Positions 23,826 to 36,487 are shown, counted from the first letter of the stretch. The stretch is DNA of 64,000 bases from Perognathus longimembris pacificus (GCF_023159225.1 NC_063181.1:6159606-6223605); one strand, 5' to 3'. Numbers and translations: made by a program. The notes: generated by a model from the letters alone, not told the origin.

Positions 23826-24195
23826 GTGTTTGTCTTAGTTGGTTTTCCTTTACTATAACTGAGCACCTCAGACTGGGTAATTTATAAAGAACAAACGCTT
23901 TTTCGTCTCATGGTTTTGGAGGCTGGGCGGGTTGAGATTCAGGGGATGAGTTCAGGCAGGAGAGATGGCAGGGACACGGGGGACAGCGTCTGCTGGCTTT
24001 GGTAGCAGTCGTGCTGCTCTCCAGCTAGCCCACTCGAGCCCTCTGCAGGCCCCACCTGGCTGCTCCTCCCAACGTCCCACAAGGGGGAATTCAATTCCAG
24101 AAAGGGCTTTGGCAGGGTTTTCAGATCAAAGCAGTGTCCGTGCCGTGTAGACGGGCTGTGTGAGAAATCCACACGGGAGCACTGTGCACAGTGAC
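23826..24195 (-). mobile_element. MaLR-like LTR fragment (old, non-coding)
   Basis: CAGACTGGGTAATTTATAAAG near the left end, followed by TCATGGTTTTGGAGGCTGG, is the complement of the conserved 3' part of MaLR-type LTRs as I remember them. The element is diverged, and its right border is uncertain. No retroviral coding sequence is visible. Confidence 0.5.
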
Positions 24196-27100
24196 TCACA
24201 CCCTAGCCACAGAGATCGGGGAACACCACTTGCAGCCAGCCCTAGTACAGAGAACCCCCCATCTCAACTGGGCATAAAACGGTGTGTGCCTGTGGTCTCA
24301 GCTTTCGGTTGTGAAGACCGGGAAACACACTAGTCCAAGTTGGTTTTTTTTAACAAAACGCAAAAGGCTACATTAAAAAAGTCAAGAAACTGACAAAGGG
24401 AAACTGGATAGTCCCTGATAAAATGAAACCAGTCTGCTCCATTCTACCCCCTCCCCAGATCCTGGCACATACCTACAATCCTTGCCCTTCCCTGGCTTAG
24501 AGTTCCAGCACTGTCAGCTCCGCCTCGCAGGCCCATCCCCAATAATACGCCAACACATATCTGGGCACCTCGTGGTCCAGTCAAGTGATACATAAAAGTA
24601 GTCATGGCAGAGAAGTCCCCAGATCTAATGACTAATCCAACCCCCAAAATGAGAGACTGGGCCACCTTGAACCTGAGTCTCCCAGCAGATTTACTGTAGC
24701 TATGGCTGAAGCGAGTTGCTTTCCCAGAATCCCTCGCTGTGACAGGGGGGGGGGGGGGGGTGTGACGCTTCCTCTAGCAGCTCCTGAAATGGGAGCAATG
24801 AGATGGAGCGATGTTCATCAGCAAACCCAGGTAACAACGGGAATCGCAGTTGGCCTCTTGTCTTCTCAACCCATGTCCCGGATGCAACAGGCTCTGACAC
24901 TCCAGGCCTGACGGAGACTGGGAACTCAGCTCACGGATCCCCGAAGGAATGCTCTGTGAGTCCCTTGAGAAGCACACATCTGCGCTGGTGTACTCCATCT
25001 GGAGAATCGCTTCAGCCTTCGTGACTCAGACCCCAGGCCCTATGCTATCTTGCACGTAACATGTAATAAACGAATGCCGAGCAAACGACTGAAGAGCATC
25101 CATCTTCGCTTTTATGCTCACACTGCTAGAAATCCTCATCTCCTCTGAGCGCTGCATATGCTTCATCATCTGAGATATATGGAAGAGAATAATACCTAGA
25201 TGCTATGATTAATGCTGCGAATGGAGGCGCAACGAGAATAAAACAAACTTTATCAGCACAGTAATCTGTCTTTCACTGCCTTCTCCTCGGCGCTCGGCAC
25301 AATGTCTTATCTAACACCACATTATTTATACTTGGATCAAAAAAGTTTTCCTGTGACATCCCCCAGTGTCTTTGACTCCCATTATTTTAGGATCAATTCA
25401 CCATGCCTATACCTCTGAATCTTCAGCAACTATTTAATTCATTTCTTACTCATCCATTATATGCTGAGCTGCGAACTGCAATTCACAGGCTTATAAATCA
25501 AGAATATGCCATTGTACCTGTATTTGTCAGTGTCTTGCCAAGTACACACACCTCACTCTAGATAACCAGATGTGTCTAGAATGCAGAGGACTGCCCTCCA
25601 CTGCAGGGTAATGGCTGGGAGGACTCAGAGAGAAGGGGTAGGGAAGCAAAAGAAAGAGGAGAATTTCGTCCACATTTCAGGACTCTGCTTTCACTCCTGC
25701 CTGGGGCCCCTCGGCTCACCGGATGCAGATCTGGGCAGGGCACTGACCTGCTGCTGGGGTGTCTGCTGCTGCTTGCGGGCAGCACACCGGGGGCCCACGC
25801 GCCGTCTGTACGGCTGTGTCCAGAGCCCACCAATGCCTACAGCCCCTCAGCCACCTAGCAACACTTCCGCGACTGCCCTCCTAGGTTTCTCCTGCTCCTG
25901 CCTCCCTGGCTGGACACGAAGGACTGACCACCAGTGAACACAGATATGCCCGAACTTGTCAGATTTTTTTTAAATTAACCTACAATACATACAACTTAAT
26001 TTGACTTTCAGATAAGCAATACATAAATTTTAGTATACCTCTGTGTCAGGAGTCATAAATTCCTTTCCTTCTCTGGCCCTGAAATCAGCATACCATAAAC
26101 TATCCCTGAAGTAGTCACAGACTGGGGAGCTTAGACAGCATCGAACCCTTGACCTGACCTTGAGCAGCCCCGAGCAGTGGGCCCCCAGCCTCCAAGTCCA
26201 ACCTTCCTAGTCAGCCATGCAACAACACTTCCTGAAGCTAAGTTGTCCCTGCGCCAGCCCCAACCCGGCAGCTCTCGTGCGAGGAGGCATCTGATTCCAA
26301 GGCTCACACCAGCCTGTGCCGACGCAGGCCCCGTGTGCCAGCCACCAGGAGCAAGCCGTCCCAAACAACCGACAAACTGCAGCGGATCCATTGCTTGGCT
26401 CTCGTGAGTCACTTGATCATCGTGCTGTGGCTCCAATGGCTGGAAATCCGGCCCAGGGCCCGGCGGAAGGCCGGCTCAGCTGTGCAGGTGCAAGGAGAGC
26501 CCGACAAGGCCAAGCGTAGCAGATGAGGCTTTTGACAGCAAGCGACAGCAACCCCCTCTCACTCACTCGAAATGTGTTCAAGGGATGGCGACAAGCTCGG
26601 GGAACTGGCAGGAAAGCCAAGGACGCTGCCTAAGAGAACATCAAGGTTAGTCAAGTGGATCCAAGGAAGCACGCAGCTGAGAGGTCACGACACATGCACA
26701 GCACAAGGACACCCATCCTGATCGAGTTCCGTCACAATTGCCAGTGGATCACTATCCATGGACCAGACCAGGGATGCCCCCCCGCCACCCGAAACAGCAC
26801 GGCACCTCAAGCTGCAAACTCAGGGTGCCAGGATGACGAAGCCAATGTGGAGTAAACACATCTGTCTGTCAGACTTGGAGAGAATTCCTTCTGGGACTTG
26901 GGCAGCCATGCCTGTGCTGAGCTACTGCTCTGCACTGCCCTCTCTCTGTCGGCATAGGGATGATACCGCATAGGGCTGATACTACTGCCCTCTCTCTGTC
27001 GGCATAGGGCTGATACTTCCTGTGTTTGCCAAGGAATAGGCAGACACTCGTTTTGAGTCACTCTTGAAGTTGGCGATGGGCTCCCCTGACCTTGATTGCA

Positions 27101-29507
27101 TTGATTGGATGGGGCCGGGTGTAACAGAATGTCTCATGCTGTGACCTCTCTTACTTCTCAACAGATTTTTGTAATGTCTGTACAGAATTAATATGTCAGT
27201 AAAACAATAGCTATCATAATGGATGCAGGCTATCGAGTCTTGTAACTACTTTGGACAATACGGTAGCCAATCCATGTCAAAATTTAAAATGTATTTTGTC
27301 TCAGATCCCAAAAAGTGGGCTTCTGTGCGTTTCTTTTGCAGACAGCATCATACTATTCCTCCAAGCTCTGCCCACAACCTAGCTAACTGCATTGCGTGGT
27401 GGTTTGAACAACCTGCAATTCATCCACGGAGAACTGGTCAAATTCCCGCTGCCACATCCATCTGTGAACTCTTATATGGCCATTTTTTATGCGCATTCTA
27501 AGATAAAAAGTGAATCTTGCTGTAGAAAACAATCTGCCCATCACCTCTTTAATCTAACAGTATTATATATTTATCTGCTTATGGCTACAAATGTGTTTGT
27601 TGGTGTCATTATGGATTTTTTTTAACTTCTGGCTCACCTGCATCGTTTAGATTTCTGCGCTGAACGTACAACGTTTACAACAAAAAGAAAACGTTTAATT
27701 TCTTTAAAAGAGACACTTTCCCTTTGATCAGAGCTCTGATCACTTTGAGCCGCTCCCTATCAGGAAATACTCTCTGCTACTCAGCACTTTACAACGGAGG
27801 TATTTTAGAACTGAATGTGAGCAGGATTTGTCTGATTGGTTAGTTTGTTGGCTGTTGGTTGGTTGATTGGTTAGTTAGCCAGATAGTAGGTTGTTGACAA
27901 AGTAGTGGTTTGGGTTATTGGTTTTGTGCAGTCAAAAATGACTGGGTGGCATCTACTGTGACTCGGTAAGTGGGGCTCAGTGAGCTAACATCTTGCAATC
28001 CAGCATAAAAGGCCGGAAGAATGCGTCCTGGGGAGCTGAGTCCATCCTCAGGCATCGGACCCACTCCTGTGTCAAGGGGCAAGCCTGTGCCCACCACGTA
28101 CCTGCCGCTGCCGGATCCCTTGCTTCTGGAGAGGCAAGCCAACAGCATTAGAGGATGGGAGCAAGCCATCTCCAGCTGCTTGGCTGTCTGCATCTGGCCG
28201 AGACTGCCACCAGCCGGACGGAGGCCGCACGACTGCAAAGCTCCTTGCATGGCAGGTGCAAGGCTCGGTGAGCGCGCTCTGCTTGATTCAACCCACTCAG
28301 TTACTGAATCATCGCCGAGCACCTGCGACCTGCGAACCAAAACTCATCCAGCCTGAACTTCAGTCCAGCAGGAGACACACACAGAAAATGGAGTGGCAAT
28401 AATACCAAAATTGCCCTTTAACACCAAATGGGGTGTTTTAGGACAGGAAGTCAGGGCCTCTTCTCCAGAGAGAATGGGCTCTTGAAGCCCTCTGGAATCT
28501 TGAAACCTCTTGGTGCAAACCACCATGGTGTCCCAATTTTTCAGTGGAACAGTACGCACAAGTCATTTCTGCTGCTAGATCAGTGTCCCTGTTGTAGCTA
28601 CTTCTGCAGCCTGTAGTCTGCATTCTTGACTATTTTTAGGGGAACCCACAAGTGTAGAATTTCCACGTCCCCTGCTGCACTCTGCAAACCTGAAAAGCGC
28701 CTGTGAGATTCCGTTATGGATCTTCATTTTTGTCCTCCCAACCTCCTCTCTTTCTGGGTGTGGCTCTGCTTGCATTGGAGAACCCTCGGCCACGCCCGTG
28801 GCCCTGGTGGTCGCGCCCATGGTCCCGACACATGGAGAAGCTCCCAGGAATTCCTCATCGTGACCTTCCACCCGCGTCTGAATCTCAGTGCTGTTCCTTG
28901 TGCTGCCTAAAAGGGGATGGACAGCAAGAAAGGGGGTGTCCCCTAAGGAGGTGCAAGAGAGGGGGCTTGTGAGGACAGGAAAACAAGCCTGCCTTCCAAA
29001 CCAGTTCAAAAAAGGAGACAGGGCTGCCATTTCTCCAGGGAGATACTCCCTACCCTCTTGACTAAGCCCAATGCTATAAAGGCACAAAACTTTCATCCTC
29101 GGAGCTTTCTGAAGTCCCCTCTGGGAGCTGGCCCTAGGGCTGGAGATACCTTAATTAGAATCTCGCTGTTGTAATAGGCCTACTGCAACAATGACCTTGC
29201 AGAACAAGAGCCTCACAAAAAAGAGACAGCCTCCCCCATTGGCTTGAAGTCTTTTTTTTTCTTTCTTTGCCTGGGGACATCTGGCAGTAATCATAATTTA
29301 ACTCATTTGGACCGAATGAATGGTGTCTTATTTCCTCCCCTCTGCGCAAACCCTCAAGTATGGCCATTAGAGACTCTCACGTGTCATCAGATGCTGTTCT
29401 TGGCCAAGAAAGCCTCATTCCCTATTTTTTAGCTCTTAGAACAATCCCATTTTAGGATATTTTCTATCTGGACTTGCTTTTCGATCATCTGTATCACCTG
29501 TTTTCCT
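24196..29507. other. Intergenic stretch without recognised gene
   Basis: Contains a G run (24747-24760), a local tandem duplication (26934-27016), an AT-rich part at 25060-25560 and a GGTT-rich tract at 27830-27885. No gene, RNA or complete repeat was identified. Confidence 0.45.
26934..27016 (+). repeat. Imperfect tandem duplication
   Basis: CTGCCCTCTCTCTGTCGGCA followed by TAGGG(A/C)TGATAC occurs twice about 50 bases apart, with a partial GCATAGGGCTGATAC copy between them. Confidence 0.85.
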
Positions 29508-29530
29508 TTTTTTTTTTTTTTTTTTTTTAC
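29508..29530 (+). repeat. Poly-T tract
   Basis: A run of T that could be the 3' tail of a reverse-strand retroelement, but no element body was recognised beside it. Confidence 0.8.
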
Positions 29531-30184
29531 TTTTTAAAGAAAAATGATTTCTCTTCCTTGCGCATGGGGTTGTGTCTCTGGGTCTCCTGTTGGAATTTCC
29601 TTGGGTTTCTGTTCAGTGCTCTCTCTCCTGCAGCGGAGAAGGTGGGACCCCTCCAGCCTGTTGAAAGAAAAATCCACAACAGCTCAAACGGCCAACACCA
29701 TAAAAGTCTTCAAGATGGCGACATTGCTCTGTATCTTATTTATGGTGGGTTTAAGAGAATTTGTGCATGTGTTGATCCTGAAAAGAAAACACCTTAACTA
29801 TGACCACGTGGATTTTATTGTAAATTTCGATGTCCAGCCCATAGCTACACTAACTCAGAATTTCCAAACGACAGCCAGTTATTTGTGATTTTTTTTTTAA
29901 TGTCCCCTAGGTCTTCCGCGGTTCAGCAACGGAGACCAGTTAAATAATGTTTGCTGTGGGAGTTATTTTGTCAAGTAGCTGTCCATCAAATCCTGTCCAT
30001 CAGCACTTGCCTGCCACAGCCTGGGTAGAAGGCGGATTTGGGGTGGGGGGGGGGGTGACTTGATTCTTGTGCCCAGTATAGATTTCTGTCTCTGGGGCTG
30101 CTGCCGGGTACCCAGAAGTAGACCTGTGAGACATGGAAGGGACCGGAGGCCCGTGTCGCTAGGAAACTCCACGCCCACGATGGC

Positions 30185-30960
30185 TGCTAGCCCCAGTCAC
30201 CGATAAAGCCGCGTCCGTGGCGATCAGTGCGGGGCGAGCTCCGCACCGCGCACCGCGCCCCGCGTGCATTCATTCGCTGGAGGGCGCTGCGGTGCCGAGG
30301 CGGCTGGGAAGGTCCTCGGGGTGAGGTGAAGGCTGAAACCAGCGTCCTCTCCCCAGCCCAAACATGGCCTCTTTGTCCCCTCCCCCTCCCAAGGCCCAGC
30401 TCTCCCCGGAAGCTGACAGCGCATGGGGGGGGGGCGGGGAGGACCCCGATCCGGTCACAACCGGTGTCCCCCTGAGAAGAAATCAGGACCCCCACGCTCT
30501 CCACAGGAAGAGCATGTGAAGGCTCAGGAGAACATGCTGGAACGAGCCGGCGCGCCCCTCTGCCGGCCCCTGGTGTGCAGGTCCTCCCTCCGCCGCTGGG
30601 CACTTCTGTGGAATGACACCTCCGGAAGGGCGTGGTGGCTGCTGGCGCCGCCCGGCCTGGGGGTGTCTGTTCTTTGTGGCTTGCTCTGGTGTGCCCGGAC
30701 CCTGCCTCAGCCGCAGCTCCTCCCGCCACACCCCTGCCCCGGAGAATGAGTGCTTCCCCTCCCTGGATCGGGCCGTTACCCCGACATTTCCCAGCTCTCC
30801 TGCTCCCAGTGAACGGGTCTGGGAGGCGCAGCCACGCGGGGCGGCGCCGCACACCCCTTGCTGCGGGAGAAAGCGAACTCGCTGGGCCAGCTCCCTTCCC
30901 GGAGTGTGCACGTTCAGATCCGCCCCTCTGTCATCTCGCGTGCTGACCCCTGACCCCCGG
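30185..30960. promoter_or_regulatory. Orphan CpG-rich region (dense core 30200-30305)
   Basis: I counted about 19 CpG dinucleotides in the core of about 105 bases, including several GCGC and CCGCG runs. The flank to 30960 is GC-rich with fewer CpG. No exon is recognised beside it. CpG islands in mammals usually mark promoters, so an unannotated transcript is possible. Confidence 0.5.
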
Positions 30961-31058
30961 GGGCTGTGCAGAGCGGGTGGCGATGGCTGGAATGAAGCTT
31001 AAATGAGGCCTACTGTGTGCAGCCTGATCTGATAGGATTCGTGGTCTTGATGGCAGAT

Positions 31059-31170
31059 CTCTCCCTCCCTCCCTCCCTCCCTCCCTCCCTCCCTCCCTGT
31101 CTCTGTCTCGCTCACTCATCTCTCCCTTTCTCTCTGTGTCTCCCTCTCTCTCTGTCTCCCCCCCCCCCCC
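31059..31170 (+). repeat. (CTCC)n and (CT)n low-complexity tract
   Basis: About ten CTCC units (31059-31098) are followed by mixed CTCTGT/CTCC sequence and a C run to 31171. Confidence 0.9.
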
Positions 31171-32300
31171 CGCCATGAACGCACAGCAGGAAAGCCAGGG
31201 AGCAAGGCCCCACTTGAACCTAGGCCGGCAGAGCCACTCGCAAACAAATGTGTGCGGTTAAGTCCTTGGCACTTTGTATGGCAGCCTGAGCCGACCGAGG
31301 CGGCTTCTGGGCTCCTGAACACAGTGGCATCGAAGGTGTCTGGCTGGGGTCAGGAAGCCCTGGCAGCGGGGCTGGGGTGGGGCTCGGAGATCGACCCCCA
31401 GCACCGAGGGAAAAAGAACCCCACTAGCAGTGCCTTCTGCATCCCCAAGAGGCACCGCAGGATGGCAACACGGGCAAGAAGCCCTTCCCGGGGTCGAGTC
31501 CTGAGAGCCGCTGGGAGAAAGTGGGGCTCGCGCTCCCTTCCCACCCCCAGAGGCTCGGGATGAGGGAGCTGCGATTATCAAGAACTTCCCAGCTGCTTTC
31601 ACGGCCGTGGCTGCTGGGTAATCTGTCCTCACACCTGAGAGTCAGTGCCACTTCAAAACAGAAGCCAGCGGAGGCGGTGTCCTTCCAACCGTCCTCATTC
31701 TGTCCCTCTGTCTGTCTCTCTCTGGGTGTGTTCGTAGTGTCGCGTTTCTCTGTTAATAGCTGAGCAGTTTTTCCACGGGTCACAAGGCCACACCATGCAC
31801 ACACACGCACACACACACACAAGCACACGCACATACGCACAGCCACGTGAACACCGGGGAAAGGCAGTGAAGCCGTTCTCCCCAGCTTCCCTCCCGGCCT
31901 TCCACACAGAGCCCCTTCCCGTCAATTCTTCCCCCTCCTTTCCGAGTCCCCCGGGGGGGGGGGATCTCATCCAGGGGCCCCTGAGCGGGTCAGACCGGGA
32001 GCTGACTCACCCCCGGGATGTCCTGACCAGCTCTCCTTCGGGCAGCGCCCCAGAACGCCCCACTGGCGTCTTATGCCCACCCAGACACAGACGCATCTCC
32101 CTTGCCCTGCCCAGTCTCCCATCCTTGAGAAAGGCCAGGCCCTAGGGAGAGCGGGGCTCCTTGTTGCTGGCCCCCGCAGCCCATTTGCAAGTGTTGACTC
32201 TTCTTGCACTGAGCACAGCCCCGTGTGGTGGGGGGTGGGGGGGGCTGCCATCGGTGCGAAACGACTGAGATGAGGAAAGCGGTGGATTTGTGTGCCGGGC
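31171..32300. other. Intergenic stretch without recognised gene
   Basis: GC-rich unique sequence with a short interrupted CA tract (31796-31822). No feature was supported. Confidence 0.4.
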
Positions 32301-32314
32301 GCGCCCTCTACTGG
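32301..32314 (-). promoter_or_regulatory. CTCF-like motif (14/14 to core), reverse orientation
   Basis: On the - strand the sequence is CCAGTAGAGGGCGC, a full match to the core CCASYAGRKGGCRS. Binding is inferred. It is not inside a recognised SINE. Confidence 0.6.
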
Positions 32315-32727
32315 AAGCAGGGAACGTTGCCTCTCGGTCTCCTTGGCAAAACTATTAAAGACTCGGTTTTCAAAATTTGTTTAACAAACTATTAAATCCA
32401 TCTGATAACTGTAATAAAATCTAGTCTCCTCTTTTCCCAAATGGATTGGTAAGTGGGTGCAACAGTACAGAGACAGCCTGGTGGCTGGAAATGTAGAATG
32501 TAATGACATCCTGGCTTCACTCCCAGCGAAGCAGTCTGCTAGTTGTCTACACTCGGGAAAATTATTTAAACTCTGTGGGCATCAGTTCCTAATCTATGAA
32601 AGCCTTCAAACCATGTTGTGACCGTTCCCTGGGTAAATATGTTAGACGCTTAGAACCATGCCCAGCACTCCATAACTGTTCAAGTGCCTGGGTTTTGAAG
32701 AATCGCCACTCTTGTCACCGGTGCTCT

Positions 32728-33005
32728 TGACAACCTTTTTATTACTTTACTACCATAAAGCCATTTTGTGATTTATTTACTTGTGTATGTGTGCACACAC
32801 GCCGGTACTGAGGTTTGAACTCAGGGCCTGGGCACTGTCCCTAACCTTCTTTTTGCTCAAGGCTAGCACTCTCCCAACTTGAGCCACGGCCCCACGTCCA
32901 GCTTTTTCTATGTATGTGGTGCTGAGGAATCGAACCCAGGGCTTCATGCATGCTAGGCAAAGCACTCTACCACTAAGCCACCTTCCCTGCCCCTGACAAC
33001 CTTTT
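32728..33005 (-). repeat. IDL-Geo SINE with flanking duplication and 58 bp extra 3' sequence
   Basis: The reverse-orientation dimer spans about 32798-32993. TGACAACCTTTT occurs at 32728-32739 and again at 32994-33005. Between the left duplication and the SINE 3' end lie about 58 bases of non-SINE sequence with a short CA/TG stretch, possibly a long tail or 3' transduction. Confidence 0.75.
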
Positions 33006-33391
33006 AAAATACTTAGATATACTTAATACTGCAGCTGGAATAATTGAGGAGGTGACACCTCTACAAAAAAAAAAAAAACAACCCTGAGACTAGAGAAAGG
33101 AAAATGGGGTCATTCTGGTGCAAACGAGCATCAAACACTCCTTAGCAAGCCTCTCAGGAAAAAAGGCCGTACACCAGGAAGCCTCACTTACCCGGGAATG
33201 CCGGAGATTCTCACTCCATACATCTACACAAAGTGCGTGCACGAACCGCGTCCTGACGGGTGCCCTTCGGCCTCCACACTGACGGGGTGTGAACCATACC
33301 GGTGCCTGGCAGGCCGGCAGGGACGGACCCAGCCCCAGGCATGGCAGGGAGACAGGCTGCAAGACTTGGCCCCCACACAGCCTGGACGCTG

Positions 33392-33405
33392 CTGCCCCCC
33401 AGTGG
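33392..33405 (-). promoter_or_regulatory. CTCF-like motif (13/14), reverse orientation
   Basis: On the - strand the sequence is CCACTGGGGGGCAG, with one mismatch at core position 6. It lies between stronger motifs at 32301 and 33878. Confidence 0.4.
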
Positions 33406-33877
33406 AGAGCTGCAGACCTGCTCCGGTTAAGCAGCCGGGTTCCGGGCACATTCCAAGCCAAGGGACAAGACCTTTGTCAACAACGGAACAAAGCAACCCC
33501 GCCACGGGCTGTTTTTCCAGGAACCCCAAGGACGGGATGGTCTGGGGGGCTGGCTGAGAGCTGCAGGAACGGAACGGCAGGCAGAGGATGGGAGGTGAGG
33601 CTGAGGATTGGCTGTAAGTCGGCCATTGGAGTAACCCTTGGTGAGCACTGAGTTGTGTCCATCAACACCTGAGGGAAACCAACAGCAGAACCAGGGTCAC
33701 TCGGGTCCCGACACCGTGTCTGTGGAAAGCTGGTGAGGGCGTGGTGGATCTGGTAAGCCCGTCTCCCTGCCCCCCCCCAGGCCCGGATGCCCCCATCCAT
33801 CCCTGCAGTGGGTAGGGCCCAAGCGACCCCCCAGGACACCCACCCACCCTGTGAGTCCTCGAAGAATACATCCCTGT

Positions 33878-33891
33878 CCAGCAGAGGGCGC
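33878..33891 (+). promoter_or_regulatory. CTCF-like motif (14/14), forward orientation
   Basis: CCAGCAGAGGGCGC is a full match to the CTCF core on the + strand, preceded by TGT and followed by TCACC. Confidence 0.65.
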
Positions 33892-34499
33892 TCACCAGCA
33901 CCAATGACCTAACTTCATACCTCCTCCTTCGAGATCATCCTAAGAAATTACACATATACTTGCTGTAGATGCACATCTTTAGTTTTTACCACAGCGATAC
34001 AGTTGCCCCAGGATCTATAGAATGTGCTGAAATTAATTTCCCTTTGTATTTGTTACCCTGCTTGGGGCCCCTTTTCTTGTGAGGGGGAGACATCTCAGCC
34101 TGCCTGCCTACAGGAATGCAGCTCTGTTCCCTCGTGGGTTGTGACCGGGTGGTCCCTTCTACAAGATTCAGACCTGCCCGTGGTCTGCTTCCTGGCCCCG
34201 CCTACCTGCAGCTTCTTTTCCAGCATTTTCCACCCTCTTTGCCCACAGCCGCCTAAACAAGAGCCTGTTCATGTGTGACAGTGGATAACATGAATTTAGA
34301 ATTCAGCCGGTGCCTTCATTAGGTAGTTTCATCCTTAAGAGATGGAGGACAATCTTCCAGACCTATTTCTCGCTCTCTTCTGAATTCCTGCGTGTCTTCC
34401 ACCATCCATTTTATGTCTTTTGCCATCAGTACCCTAATTACCTATCGTTTCTTGATGCCTAGAAAGTCGTTTGCTTCTTTGGTAAAGTAACTTGTGGGC

Positions 34500-34590
34500 T
34501 AGACGTGACATGATGCCACCCCTTAAAAGGCAGGTCAGAAAACCAGGCGTTCAAAGCTATGTAATGAAACCCTATCTCAAAAAAACAAAA
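34500..34590 (+). repeat. B1-like SINE remnant
   Basis: GGCTAGACGTGACATGATG, GGCGTTCAAAGCTATG and CCCTATCTCAAAAAAACAAAA follow the order of a B1-type element ending in an A-rich tail. Confidence 0.45.
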
Positions 34591-35244
34591 CCAACAATGT
34601 ATATGCGTGCCAAGTGCACATGTACGCGTGTATTATGTCTATGTGTGTATGTGCCACTCTCATATCGCTGATATTCTCAGACCATTATTCTAATTTGCCT
34701 GTGTGCTTCTGGCCAATGCTGTGCTATCGTGTGATCTTGTCCATCCACGTAGGGAAGGAGAAAGGAATGAGAACGACTTTGCCGTACGAGGGGCCCGGGG
34801 TCTCATCATTCGTGTTTCCAGCTTGAGGAAGGGGAGCGTGGGCCACGGAGACACGACCGCCAGCCGCTGGGGTGGGCGTGGCTGTTCCGTGCCAGGCCTT
34901 TGGGTCCCGGCTTCCGGCAGTGCCCCGGAGATGGCCAGTCAGTAAACAAGCAGGATGGAAGCCCCGAGCCCCACCCGGGAAGTCCCTCCTCCAGGGCCAG
35001 GGAGGTCCCACCCAGTTCTGCCCAACAGGTGGGTCGCTCTTCTGCACCTCAGCAGGACGGATTCTGGATGTTTCTGACACTCAGGTTCTGTGTGCCCCAC
35101 ATAGGCTGGGAGTTCGGATTGCCTGGAATGAGACCAGGTCCTTCCTGGGACCAGGATGGAATAGCAACCCGTGACATGTCAGGAACATTCTGGAAATGGG
35201 ACCGTCTCAGTAGCCTCCTGGGCATCTCAATACAGACACAACCC
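34591..35244. other. Intergenic stretch immediately downstream of DPYSL2 3' end
   Basis: Unique sequence with a few TGTATG-type repeats at 34594-34660. On the DPYSL2 sense strand, the part next to the cleavage site is GT-rich (GGGTTGTGTCTGT), as expected of a downstream polyadenylation element. Confidence 0.45.
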
Positions 35245-35263
35245 TGAAATCAACACATTTTGC

Positions 35264-35269
35264 TTTATT
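35264..35269 (-). terminator. DPYSL2: Polyadenylation signal AATAAA for DPYSL2
   Basis: TTTATT on the + strand is AATAAA on the gene strand. It is followed by a CA dinucleotide 17 bases on and by GGGTTGTGTCTGT. I noticed no equally placed alternative hexamer within the proposed UTR. Confidence 0.7.
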
Positions 35270-36289
35270 AGACGTTCCATAGTAATATAACACAGAGTTC
35301 TTAGGGAATAATAAACACGAGACTTGTTCTTTTACCATAATTATTTTGCCATGGAGACAGTGGTTACAAAAACAAAAACCCAAGTTACCTTTCTGGCTGC
35401 ACACAACTAGCTTTAGCCCCGAAAGGTTGCACTCTCGACTGACAACCACAAGGCGTGGATGAAAGGCAGCTAGCGTTAAACCCTACGGGGACGGAGAGCA
35501 TCAAGTCGCTGCGGTCGCTCAGCTCTGAGACGCGGCCCCTTGACTTCAGCGTTTACACGGGACGTTCGTGGAACAGACAGAAAGCAAGCCGACGGGGAAC
35601 ATGCGCACACGGCCCGCGGAGATCCTCAGCTCTGAAATCACTTCTCAAGAACACAAGCAACACGACCAAACAACCCGGGACAAGGGGGAACGGGGAGCCC
35701 AGTGAATCCTGAAGAGCTGCATGCACTTCTGAGAACGGAAACCAAAAGTGACTTTCCGACCTGGTCCAACTTCCTCGAAGTGCGGGTGAGAAAGAAACAC
35801 GCCCCCCCCCCAAAGACAAATATATTAAGTCAATCAATTACTTTTCCTGGGGGGGAAAAAGTGCGATTTACCTTTAAAATAGCAAATAAACAACAACAAC
35901 CCAACGCCGCCCCCCACCCCACCCCCCAGAACCCCAAAGGCAAACCGTGTGGAGGGTGTGGGGGGAGGAGGGGCTCGCTGTTGGTGAACCACAGCACACT
36001 GGGGGCCAGAAATGCCTGCAAACCTAGCTTTGCGTCCGAGGACTTGCAAACACCTTCGGAAAGAAATCCGACACAACATCAGCAACGACAAAAAGGAGCC
36101 AGCTACTGAAAAAGTGTCACCGAGATGCCCAGAGGGAGGGGACACAAAGGCGGCCTTCCCAGGGGACCGTGAGTCCTATCCGCCCCGCTGTTTCTCCTCC
36201 ACTGCAGCCCTGAAGTGACTAAGTCTGCTCGTTAAAGATTTCCCTGCCTCTTGCAAAACTACAATGGACTTGTGTGTGTGCGAATGCAC

Positions 36290-36487
36290 ACTTAAGAGAC
36301 CTGGGGCTTGAACTCGGGGCTTTGCGCTCAAGGCTGGTGCTCTACCCCTTCAGTCACACCTCCACGTCGGGCTTTTGGGGAGGTTCACTGGAGATAAGAG
36401 TCTCTCAACTCTTGCCTGCCCAGGCTAGCCCTGAACCTCATTCCTCGGACCTCAGCCTCCTGAGTAGCTAGGATCACAGACGCTGGT
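36290..36487 (-). repeat. B1-like/Geo composite SINE inside DPYSL2 3' UTR
   Basis: The + strand shows the complement of the family: GGGGCTTGAACTCGGGGC, CTCAAGGCTGGTGCTCTACC, CAGGCTAGCCCTGAACCTC and CTCCTGAGTAGCTAGGATCA. It is therefore in sense orientation with DPYSL2. Confidence 0.8.

Noticed and set aside
30287..30301. CTGGAGGGCGCTGC as a further CTCF site
   Set aside because: Several mismatches in the first half of the core. Weaker than the listed motifs.
30187..30852. 221-codon reverse open frame over the CpG-rich patch
   Set aside because: Arg/Pro/Gly-rich composition typical of GC-rich non-coding DNA, frames are open on both strands, and no domain is recognisable. Kept only as a CpG-rich region.
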